64,000 nucleotides of DNA from Clostridia bacterium (GTDB taxonomy: Bacteria; Bacillota; Clostridia; Christensenellales; Borkfalkiaceae), in NCBI GenBank assembly GCA_017626305.1, contig JAGAIW010000116.1, positions 49,028 through 113,027 of the forward strand, in the 5' to 3' direction. Position 1 is the first letter of the stretch, and each line of letters opens with the position of its first letter. The notes below the pieces were generated by a model that saw only the letters and a list, made by a program, of their open reading frames with translations, was not told the origin of the DNA and searched no databases. A program made the position numbers and the translations under genes. Below are positions 1 to 6,042 of this stretch, in pieces.

Positions 1-1
1 T

Positions 2-508
2 GCAAAAATCGGCAAAGTGGACGTGCTTGTCAACAACGCGGGCGTATGCTTTTTTAAACAAATACAAGACGTTACGTACGACGAATGGCAACGGGTGTTT
101 GCCGTCAATACGGGCGGCGCGTTTTTGTGCAGCCGCGAAGCGGCAAAGGGCATGATTTCGCGTGGAAAAGGTCATATCGTCAACGTTGCGTCCGTTTGGG
201 GCGAAGTGGGCGGTAGTTGCGAAAGCGTATATTCCGCGTCCAAAGCCGCGTTAATCGGCTTTACCAAAGCGCTCGCCAAAGAGCTTGGCTATGCAGGCGT
301 TCGCGTCAACGCAGTATCGCCCGGGGTAATCGACACGACAATGAACGCCCGTTTTACCAAAGAAGAAAAAGACGCGCTTTGTCAAGATATTCCCATGGGG
401 CGCATGGGCGCAGCGGAAGAAGTGGCGTCGGCGGTGCTGTTTTTGGACGAAAACGAATACGTTACGGGCATTGATTTACCCGTCAACGGTGGATTTTCTA
501 TCGTATAA
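2..508 (+). CDS. SDR family oxidoreductase, 5'-truncated by window edge
   Basis: Short-chain dehydrogenase/reductase, an NAD(P)-dependent Rossmann-fold oxidoreductase resembling FabG-type 3-oxoacyl reductases. The reading frame is open to the left edge, so the N-terminal TGxxxGIG nucleotide loop lies outside the window. Visible family marks are the NNAG motif, the catalytic serine in NVASVWG, the YSASK (YxxxK) catalytic pair, and the SPGVIDT segment after it. The C-terminal end (VNGG) is typical of the classical FabG-like group. The substrate cannot be told. A GTG at 17 is internal to the fold and is unlikely to be the real start. A hairpin terminator follows directly. Confidence 0.88.
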   Translation, partial: AKIGKVDVLVNNAGVCFFKQIQDVTYDEWQRVFAVNTGGAFLCSREAAKGMISRGKGHIVNVASVWGEVGGSCESVYSASKAALIGFTKALAKELGYAGVRVNAVSPGVIDTTMNARFTKEEKDALCQDIPMGRMGAAEEVASAVLFLDENEYVTGIDLPVNGGFSIV

Positions 509-510
509 AA

Positions 511-534
511 AAAGTAGGCAAACGCCTACTTTTT
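511..534. terminator. Bidirectional Rho-independent terminator
   Basis: Perfect inverted repeat AAGTAGGC / GCCTACTT with A-rich and T-rich flanks, between the convergent SDR gene and the minus-strand gene ending at 526. It can stop transcription from both sides. Confidence 0.85.
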
Positions 535-831
535 CGTTAAATAGCTATCTAAAATTTGTTGAATAAACTCGTCGGCGATCCCGTTTGTCGGGCTTGCCGA
601 TTGTTTTTCTTCTGGTTCTTGCGGCGGTTCTTTTTGAGGGGGTTCTTTTTGCGGGGGTTCGCCCTTTTTGGCTTGGAAAGCGGTAAACGTTTGTGAAAAT
701 TTAGATAAATCGTTCAAAAAAGAAAGCATTTGCTCGGAATTTTTCAACTGTCCCATTAAAGGTTTGACGCTTTCGTGAAAATCGGGGTTTTGCGAAAGGT
801 AGTACAAAAGTACCAACATTAAAATTTCCAT
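526..831 (-). CDS. Hypothetical protein with proline-rich repeat
   Basis: About 101 residues if translation begins at the ATG ending at 831 (reads MEILMLVLLYYL). The frame is open further upstream, but that part overlaps the divergent promoter region. No clear Shine-Dalgarno is seen; a TATATT lies just upstream, so the mRNA could be short-leadered. The protein has a hydrophobic N-terminus, a helical middle, and a (PPQKE)n low-complexity stretch around residues 60-75 before a helical C-terminus. It is divergently arranged with the gene at 906, and both are small helical proteins of unknown role. I do not recognise the family. Confidence 0.6.
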   Translation of the reverse strand: MEILMLVLLYYLSQNPDFHESVKPLMGQLKNSEQMLSFLNDLSKFSQTFTAFQAKKGEPPQKEPPQKEPPQEPEEKQSASPTNGIADEFIQQILDSYLTKK

Positions 832-905
832 AGTACAATATATGCGTAAAGTCACGAAAAATGACCGACGGGCATACGATATACAAAACACTTTTTGGGG
901 GTAGT

Positions 906-1181
906 ATGAAAAGCTTTAAAGAGTATGCAAAACAGCCGAAAACGCAAGAAGAAACCACCATGGACGCGCAAACGCTCACGCAAAAAATCGCGTCCGCGTA
1001 CAACGGAAAAAGCAACGCGGATATGCTGAGAAATATTTTAACCGAAGCGGAAAAAAGCAAGCGCGCAGGAACGCTTTCTAACGAAGAGATTGAAAGCTTT
1101 TATCAGGCGTTTGCGCCCATGCTCGATAATGCGCAACGCAAAAAACTCCGCGCAATCGTCGATAAACTCAAACAAATTTAA
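906..1181 (+). CDS. Hypothetical small helical protein
   Basis: 91 residues, charged and helix-rich, with no membrane segment or cysteine motif. The ATG at 906 is chosen because GGGGGT sits just upstream; an ATG at 861 lacks a ribosome-binding site. The final codons overlap the end of the convergent aminotransferase-like gene (stop at 1178) by 4 bases. The middle (residues 35-90) resembles a helical hairpin. Family not recognised. Confidence 0.65.
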   Translation: MKSFKEYAKQPKTQEETTMDAQTLTQKIASAYNGKSNADMLRNILTEAEKSKRAGTLSNEEIESFYQAFAPMLDNAQRKKLRAIVDKLKQI

Positions 1182-2314
1182 TCGGTGTAAGAAAGCTCGT
1201 TTAAGGCAAGGAGCAGTTTGTCGATTTCCCAAGCGTTGTTAAAATGAGAAAAGGACACGCGCACAAGGCCGTCGTCCAACGTTTGCAATCCTTCGTGCAT
1301 CAGCGGCGCACAATGCAAACCGCCGCGCACCGCTACGGCGTACGTTGAAGATAGCCGCTCGGCAATATATTCCGATTGTTTGCGCTTGTGTGCAAAGGCT
1401 ACGATACCGCACGGGTTGGGTTTGGAATAGATTTTGTATTCGGAAAGGTTACGCAGTCCGTCAATGAGTTTGCGCGAAAAATCCGTCAACGTATATGCGA
1501 TTTCCGTGCGGTGTAGCTGTAAAAACCGCACGCCTTCCAAAAGAGATACGATAGACGGAAAGGCGGCTGTGCCCGCTTCTAAGGCGTCGGGATAAAAATC
1601 AGGCATATCCAAGGAAATGCTCATAGATCCCGTTCCGCCGTAGAGTATAGGACGCGGTTGAACGCGCTCTGAAAATAGCAAAGCGCCGCTGCCTTGTATG
1701 CCGTATAAGCCCTTGTGCCCTGCCAAGGTCAGCATATCGATACCTATTTTCCGCATGGAAATAGGCAAGTGACCACCGCCCTGCGCACCGTCGCATAAGA
1801 ATAAAACGTCGGGCGGTAATACCTTTTTAATACGGGATAAAGGGGGCAGCATACCGTTGACGTTGGACGCCGTCGTGATTGCCACCAAACGGGTGTTGGG
1901 CTTTAATAAAGCGCGTACGTCTTCGGGGCGGATATTCGCGTTTGCGCCTTCTCCGTGTAACGGGCAAACGTCGTAAGTAATGACGCCCGTCTTTTTTAAA
2001 TATTCCAAAGGACGGAGCACGGAATTGTGCTCGCTACAACCCACGACGACGTGGTCGCCGCGTTGTAAAACGCCGAAAAGAGCGATATTTAACCCTTCGG
2101 TGCAATTTTTGGTAAATATAACACGGTCAAAACCGTAGCCGTCGAAAAAGGCGGATAATTCGTTTCGGCAATCTTCCACGGTTTTGGCGCAGGCAAGGGC
2201 AAGCTTATGTCCGCCGCGACCGGGGTTGGCGCATACTTTAATTGCCGATTGCACGGCGGAAAGTACGGCGTCGGGTTTTCTGCCGCCCGTAGCGGCGTTA
2301 TCGAAATAAATCAT
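1178..2314 (-). CDS. Aminotransferase class V / cysteine desulfurase-like PLP enzyme
   Basis: 378-residue fold-type I PLP enzyme of the SufS/CsdA-like class V group, probably releasing sulfur (or selenium) from cysteine (or selenocysteine). The PLP lysine is K201 in LAGHKGLYG, preceded by the CDGAQ aspartate; a conserved cysteine (C335 in GGLHCAPL) is placed like the active-site cysteine of SufS. The N-terminus MIYFDNAAT is the usual family start, with AAGGAG nine bases upstream. It resembles the stand-alone desulfurase subfamily often found beside DUF3343 genes, and here a DUF3343 gene is divergent, 68 bases away. No iscU or sufU is present nearby, so a classic Fe-S operon role is not supported. 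Confidence 0.85.
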   Translation of the reverse strand: MIYFDNAATGGRKPDAVLSAVQSAIKVCANPGRGGHKLALACAKTVEDCRNELSAFFDGYGFDRVIFTKNCTEGLNIALFGVLQRGDHVVVGCSEHNSVLRPLEYLKKTGVITYDVCPLHGEGANANIRPEDVRALLKPNTRLVAITTASNVNGMLPPLSRIKKVLPPDVLFLCDGAQGGGHLPISMRKIGIDMLTLAGHKGLYGIQGSGALLFSERVQPRPILYGGTGSMSISLDMPDFYPDALEAGTAAFPSIVSLLEGVRFLQLHRTEIAYTLTDFSRKLIDGLRNLSEYKIYSKPNPCGIVAFAHKRKQSEYIAERLSSTYAVAVRGGLHCAPLMHEGLQTLDDGLVRVSFSHFNNAWEIDKLLLALNELSYTD

Positions 2315-2382
2315 TTCATAGCACTCCTTGTTTTACGAAATTCATATAATATAGTATTCCAAAAGATAGGAGCGTATGACTT

Positions 2383-2640
2383 ATGATGATATTAGCGGTA
2401 TTCCGTTCCCGTGCGCACAGTATCGACTACGTGGGGCGGCTGAACGCATACGGCGTGCAGGCAACCACCGTGCCCACGCCAAAAGAAGCGAAAATCGGTT
2501 GCGGGCTTTGCGTGCGTTTTGACGGAAGATATCTCGTCCGCGCGCGGGCGATTATGAAAATAGGGCGGTACTCGTCCTTTAAAGGTTTTTATAAAACGGA
2601 GTTTCAAAACGGTAGAATGGTTGTTTTACCGTTGCAATAA
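2383..2640 (+). CDS. DUF3343 domain protein, putative sulfur/selenium carrier
   Basis: 85 residues matching the small DUF3343 family in pattern: a hydrophobic first strand, then PTPKEAKIGCGLC with conserved cysteines, then a basic C-terminal half. Family members commonly sit next to class V cysteine desulfurases and have been proposed to carry sulfur or selenium. Here the partner candidate is the divergent gene ending at 2314. GATAGGAG lies upstream of two in-frame ATGs (2383 and 2386), and either could be used. The function is inferred from context; the persulfide-carrier role is not shown by sequence alone. Confidence 0.75.
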   Translation: MMILAVFRSRAHSIDYVGRLNAYGVQATTVPTPKEAKIGCGLCVRFDGRYLVRARAIMKIGRYSSFKGFYKTEFQNGRMVVLPLQ

Positions 2641-2646
2641 AAACAC

Positions 2647-2675
2647 TTGCCAAACGTGCCGTAAGGTGGTATAAT
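2647..2675 (+). promoter_or_regulatory. Sigma-A promoter of nth
   Basis: TTGCCA (2647-2652), 17-bp spacer, perfect TATAAT (2670-2675). Only six bases separate the -10 box from the nth ATG at 2682, so the transcript should start at or next to the start codon (leaderless). Confidence 0.8.
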
Positions 2676-2681
2676 ATAAGT

Positions 2682-3314
2682 ATGCATACGAATGATAAAC
2701 AACGCGCCTTACAGCTTTTGTCGGCGCTGTATCCCGAAGCCAAACCCGCGCTTATTTACCGCAATCCGTACGAATTGTTGGTGGCGGTCGTGCTTTCCGC
2801 ACAATGCACGGACGAACGAGTGAATAAGGTGACGCGCGTACTTTTTGAGAAGTACGATACGCCCGAAAAAATGGTTACGCTTACGCAAGAAGAGCTGGAA
2901 AAATATATTTTTTCCTGTGGCTTTTACCGTATGAAGGCGGAGCATATTCTTTCGGCGTCAAAGGATATTTTAGAAAAGTTTAACGGCGAAGTCCCCGATA
3001 CGGTAGAAAAATTGATGTCGCTTGCAGGCGTAGGTAAAAAAACGGCGAACGTCGTGTATTCGGTGGCGTTCGGCGGCGACGCTATCGCCGTGGATACGCA
3101 CGTGTTCCGTGTGAGCAACCGCACGGGGCTTGCCAAGGGCAAAACGCCCTTGGAAGTAGAAAACCGCTTGCAAAAGTCCGTTCCGAAAAAGGACTGGTCG
3201 AAGGCACACCATTGGCTGATTTGGCACGGGCGTAAGGTATGTCATTCCCGAAAACCCGATTGCGAAAATTGTGCGTTGTCGCCCTTGTGCGATTACGTGA
3301 AAAAAAGAAAATAA
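2682..3314 (+). CDS. nth: Endonuclease III (DNA glycosylase/AP lyase)
   Basis: 210 residues, the normal length for Nth. It excises oxidised pyrimidines and cleaves abasic sites in base-excision repair. The helix-hairpin-helix LAGVGKKTAN contains catalytic K120, and D138 lies in AVDTHVFRV; both match the numbering of the E. coli enzyme. The C-terminal C-x6-C-x2-C-x5-C motif binds a 4Fe-4S cluster. The ATG at 2682 gives the expected N-terminus, but there is no Shine-Dalgarno and the -10 box is six bases away, implying a leaderless mRNA. Confidence 0.97.
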   Translation: MHTNDKQRALQLLSALYPEAKPALIYRNPYELLVAVVLSAQCTDERVNKVTRVLFEKYDTPEKMVTLTQEELEKYIFSCGFYRMKAEHILSASKDILEKFNGEVPDTVEKLMSLAGVGKKTANVVYSVAFGGDAIAVDTHVFRVSNRTGLAKGKTPLEVENRLQKSVPKKDWSKAHHWLIWHGRKVCHSRKPDCENCALSPLCDYVKKRK

Positions 3315-3324
3315 AAAGGTATAA

Positions 3325-3373
3325 CTCCTTCCCGCTTTTGCCATACTGCTAAAAACGGAAAGGAGATTTTTTT
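3325..3373 (+). terminator. Hairpin that can terminate nth and mask the next ribosome-binding site
   Basis: CTCCTTCCCG (3325-3334) pairs with CGGAAAGGAG (3356-3365) with one mismatch, followed by ATTTTTTT up to the ATG at 3374. The 3' arm is the AAGGAG Shine-Dalgarno of the next gene. Confidence 0.55.
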
Positions 3374-3592
3374 ATGCAAGACGCACGGGAAAAGGAAACG
3401 GCTACGCTGCAAAAACTAAGGAAGATGGAAGAGCTCGCACAAAAGAAGATAACTATTTTTTCACGCATACTCATGGACGTTGCGCTCGCGCAGGATTTGG
3501 AAACGTTAGCCGCTCGGCACGACGAAAGAAAAAATACGCTTAGCGCGCTGCTTGGAGAAACGTCCGAAGATAAGCAGGGGGAAGAAGAATGA
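3374..3592 (+). CDS. Hypothetical small charged protein
   Basis: 72 residues, highly charged and predicted helical, with an acidic tail (EDKQGEEE). AAGGAG lies eight bases upstream of the ATG. Its end overlaps the next ORF by ATGA, so the two are translationally coupled. No known domain recognised; the pairing of two tiny helical proteins downstream of nth is all that can be said. Confidence 0.7.
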   Translation: MQDAREKETATLQKLRKMEELAQKKITIFSRILMDVALAQDLETLAARHDERKNTLSALLGETSEDKQGEEE

Positions 3593-3804
3593 AACTAGAA
3601 AAAAGAGAGATATCCTTAAACGAAACGGATAGTTTATTCGACGCGTTATGCACCGAAAATATGTTGCTTATATCGTATGCGCAAGGGTTGCAATATTGTA
3701 CGCGGAAACAATCGCGCGACGAAATTTTGCGGCTGATGCACGAAACGGGAAAAGACGTGACGTATATCAAGGATTTGTTGTCGGATTTGCAAGACGGAGA
3801 GTGA
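3589..3804 (+). CDS. Hypothetical small helical protein
   Basis: 71 residues starting at the ATG that overlaps the upstream stop (ATGA). The central part is helical with the pattern of four-helix-bundle coat-like proteins (a weak resemblance to CotF/ferritin-like helices such as LFDALCTENMLLISYAQG), but this is not enough to name it. The stop codon lies in the loop of the terminator hairpin that follows. Confidence 0.68.
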   Translation: MKLEKREISLNETDSLFDALCTENMLLISYAQGLQYCTRKQSRDEILRLMHETGKDVTYIKDLLSDLQDGE

Positions 3805-3821
3805 GCTCTCCGTTTTTTTTT
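3794..3821 (+). terminator. Rho-independent terminator
   Basis: ACGGAGAG (3794-3801) and CTCTCCGT (3806-3813) form a perfect 8-bp stem followed by a run of T. The TGA stop of the preceding gene lies in the loop. Confidence 0.88.
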
Positions 3822-3832
3822 CGCTAAAAATC

Positions 3833-3861
3833 TTGACAAATGCCGCGGAAAGCTTTATAAT
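3833..3861 (+). promoter_or_regulatory. Consensus sigma-A promoter of mscL
   Basis: Perfect TTGACA (3833-3838), 17-bp spacer, perfect TATAAT (3856-3861). Predicted RNA start is near 3868, about 11 bases before the mscL ATG. Confidence 0.9.
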
Positions 3862-3878
3862 AAATATATACGCTTTCT

Positions 3879-4532
3879 ATGGAAAAGAAAATAGGCAAAA
3901 TCAAGCAATTTTTTGCGGAATTTAAAAAGTTTATCACACGCGGAAACGTACTCGACATGGCTGTCGGTGTTATCGTCGGCGGCGCGTTTACGTCTATCGT
4001 CAACGGACTTTCTAACTTCATTTTAAAACCCATTATCAACTGGCTGATTGCGTTAATCCTTGGCAAAGAAGGTTTAAGCGGCGCAATCACCATGCTTTCG
4101 CCTGCATACACCGAAGTGACGGACGCGGCGGGCGTCGTTACCAAGCAGCTCGATTTGGCACATTCCATTTATATCGACTGGGGCGCGTTTATCAGCGCAA
4201 TCATCAATTTCTTAATTATTGCGTTCGTGCTGTTCTCTATCGTGAAAATTTTGAACGGTATTAACGAAGCGAGAGAAAAAGCCGAAGCGGCGGCAGATAC
4301 CTATTCCAATGAAAAGAAAGAAATTCGCAAAATCCGTAAGGAATTGAAGGTGAACAAGGAAGAAGCGAAAGCCATTTTAGCGCAACGCAAAGCGGAAGCG
4401 GCAGCAAAGGCGGCAGAAGAAAAACGCCTTGCGGACGAAAAAGCAGCGGCGGAAGCGAAACTTGCCGAAGAAAAAGCTATGGCGAATACGCTTTTGCTCA
4501 CCGAAATCCGTGATTTGTTGAAAAACAAATAA
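3879..4532 (+). CDS. mscL: Large-conductance mechanosensitive channel with extended C-terminus
   Basis: 217 residues. MscL opens under membrane tension to release solutes during hypo-osmotic shock. The first membrane helix has the family signature (FITRGNVLDMAVGVIVGGAFT), a periplasmic loop spans about residues 60-100, and TM2 is about 105-130. Usual MscL proteins are about 120-150 residues; this one carries about 80 extra residues rich in A, E and K (residues 135-205) that should form a long cytoplasmic coiled coil, ending in LLLTEIRDLLKNK, which resembles the normal C-terminal helix. There is no Shine-Dalgarno, and the predicted leader is only about ten bases. Confidence 0.95.
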   Translation: MEKKIGKIKQFFAEFKKFITRGNVLDMAVGVIVGGAFTSIVNGLSNFILKPIINWLIALILGKEGLSGAITMLSPAYTEVTDAAGVVTKQLDLAHSIYIDWGAFISAIINFLIIAFVLFSIVKILNGINEAREKAEAAADTYSNEKKEIRKIRKELKVNKEEAKAILAQRKAEAAAKAAEEKRLADEKAAAEAKLAEEKAMANTLLLTEIRDLLKNK

Positions 4533-4538
4533 AATCGT

Positions 4539-4567
4539 TTGACAATCCCTGAAAAAAAGTCTATAAT
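4539..4567 (+). promoter_or_regulatory. Consensus sigma-A promoter for the pheST T-box transcript
   Basis: TTGACA (4539-4544), 17-bp spacer, TATAAT (4562-4567), just downstream of mscL and upstream of the T-box leader. Confidence 0.9.
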
Positions 4568-4589
4568 ATAGAAAGTAAATATTATAAAA

Positions 4590-4830
4590 GCGAAGATCAA
4601 GTCGGCGTTTTTCCACTCGTCTTTTTGCAGAGAGCGTTACCCGTAGGCTGTAAGGTACGCAAAGACGGAAAAATAGCCTTTCCCTTGGGAGCTACTCTTT
4701 TGAAAATAACAGTAGGAAGGGTCGTAATTGCGGCGTAACGGCAAACAATAAGGTACGGTTTTTCCGTACGAAAGCAGGTGGTACAGCGACGACGGTTCGC
4801 CCTGCGCGTGAAAACGCGCAGGGCGTTTTT
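4590..4830 (+). promoter_or_regulatory. T-box leader (phenylalanyl-tRNA responsive, inferred)
   Basis: This 5' leader fills the 341-base gap before pheS. It has the T-box core (GCAGGTGGTACAGCGA, about 4774-4789) that binds the uncharged tRNA acceptor end, followed by a strong intrinsic terminator: GCCCTGCGCG / CGCGCAGGGC then TTTTT (4798-4830). Upstream are AGAGAGC (4630-4636) and GGGAGC (4687-4692), typical stem I landmarks. A TTC triplet at 4680-4682 just before GGGAGC is a candidate Phe specifier; that assignment is tentative and rests on the gene downstream. When uncharged tRNA-Phe accumulates the antiterminator should form and pheST be transcribed. Confidence 0.9.
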
Positions 4831-4873
4831 ACGTAACCGATAGGATTATGGAAAATAAAAAAGGAGTGTTACT

Positions 4874-5887
4874 ATGCAACAAAAATTAGAAGCGTTGCGC
4901 GCGGAAATTGAATCGGCAATGCAGAAAACGGAAACGGGTAGGGCTTTGTATGAAGTCAAGGTCAAATTCCAAACGGGCTTGAAAGGCGTCATGAGCGGCA
5001 TGAAAGATTTGCCTAAGGAAGACCGTCCCGCATTTGGTAAAATCGTCAACGAATTCAAGCAAAACATGGAAGAAAAGTTTGCGGCAAGAGAAACGGTTGT
5101 CAAGAAAATGGAAATGGATAAAAAATACGCGGCGGAGCGTATCGATATCACCATGCCCGGTAAAGCGTATAAAGCAGGAGCTTTGCACCCGATTACGCTT
5201 GTAAAAAATCAGCTTATCGACATATTCGCAGGCATGGGCTTTAAGGTATTTGAAGGGCCGGAAATCGAAACGGATTATTACAACTTCACCGCGCTCAATA
5301 CACCCAAAGACCACCCCGCACGCGATATGCAGGATACCTTCTATCTTGCGGACAATTTGCTCCTTCGCACCCAGACGTCGGCAGGGCAAATTCGCGTGAT
5401 GGAAAAGGAAACACCGCCCATTAAAATTCTTTCTCCCGGTAGAGTATTCCGTTCCGACGACGACGCTACGCACTCGCCCATGTTCCATCAAATGGAAGGA
5501 CTTGTCGTAGATAAGGGCATCACCCTTTGCGATTTGCAAGGTATGCTTGCGGAATTTGCGCGTAAAATGTTCACTTCGTCGACAAAAGTGCGTTTGCGTC
5601 CGTCATATTTCCCGTTTACCGAACCCAGCGTAGAAGTGGATTTAAGCTGCTCGGAATGTGGCGGCAAGGGCTGTCGTCTTTGTAAGGGCACGGGTTGGAT
5701 TGAAGTGCTCGGCGCAGGCATGGTGAATAGACACGTCCTTGAAAACTGCGGCGTAGACCCCGACGAGTATACGGGTTTTGCGTTCGGTATGGGTATTGAA
5801 CGTATCGCTATGCTCAAATACGGTATCAACAACATTAAGACTTTGTTTGAAAATGATACGCGCTTTTTAACGCAGTTTGAAGAGTAA
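4874..5887 (+). CDS. pheS: Phenylalanyl-tRNA synthetase alpha subunit
   Basis: 337 residues, standard length. Class II synthetase catalytic subunit that charges tRNA-Phe as an alpha2-beta2 tetramer with PheT. The N-terminal coiled coil (residues 1-85) is followed by the catalytic core with class II motifs: motif 2 around [20 protein letters not shown] and motif 3 [23 protein letters not shown] lies upstream of the ATG. Control is by the T-box leader. pheT follows after an unusually long 155-base gap holding a dispersed repeat. Confidence 0.98.
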   Translation: MQQKLEALRAEIESAMQKTETGRALYEVKVKFQTGLKGVMSGMKDLPKEDRPAFGKIVNEFKQNMEEKFAARETVVKKMEMDKKYAAERIDITMPGKAYKAGALHPITLVKNQLIDIFAGMGFKVFEGPEIETDYYNFTALNTPKDHPARDMQDTFYLADNLLLRTQTSAGQIRVMEKETPPIKILSPGRVFRSDDDATHSPMFHQMEGLVVDKGITLCDLQGMLAEFARKMFTSSTKVRLRPSYFPFTEPSVEVDLSCSECGGKGCRLCKGTGWIEVLGAGMVNRHVLENCGVDPDEYTGFAFGMGIERIAMLKYGINNIKTLFENDTRFLTQFEE

Positions 5888-5905
5888 AACGAAGAATCTG
5901 CTGCG

Positions 5906-6000
5906 CAATGCGGCGTTGCGCTACGTTTTTCTCGCTCGTTTACGCTAAGTAAACGTCCCGTCGAAAAGTCTCGCGCGTCTTGCCTTGCTTGCAGCTTGCT
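5906..6000. repeat. Dispersed intergenic element, copy A
   Basis: Lies between pheS and pheT. Core GTTTACGCTAAGTAAAC (5938-5954) is an inverted repeat with a five-base loop, followed by a CCCGTCG box and CGCGCGT. The same order of boxes recurs at about 20171-20255 and 53211-53300. The octamer CAATGCGG occurs on both sides of this copy. Confidence 0.65.
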
Positions 6001-6042
6001 CCGTTTTACAATGCGGAGATAGAATAAAAGGAGAAAATAAAA

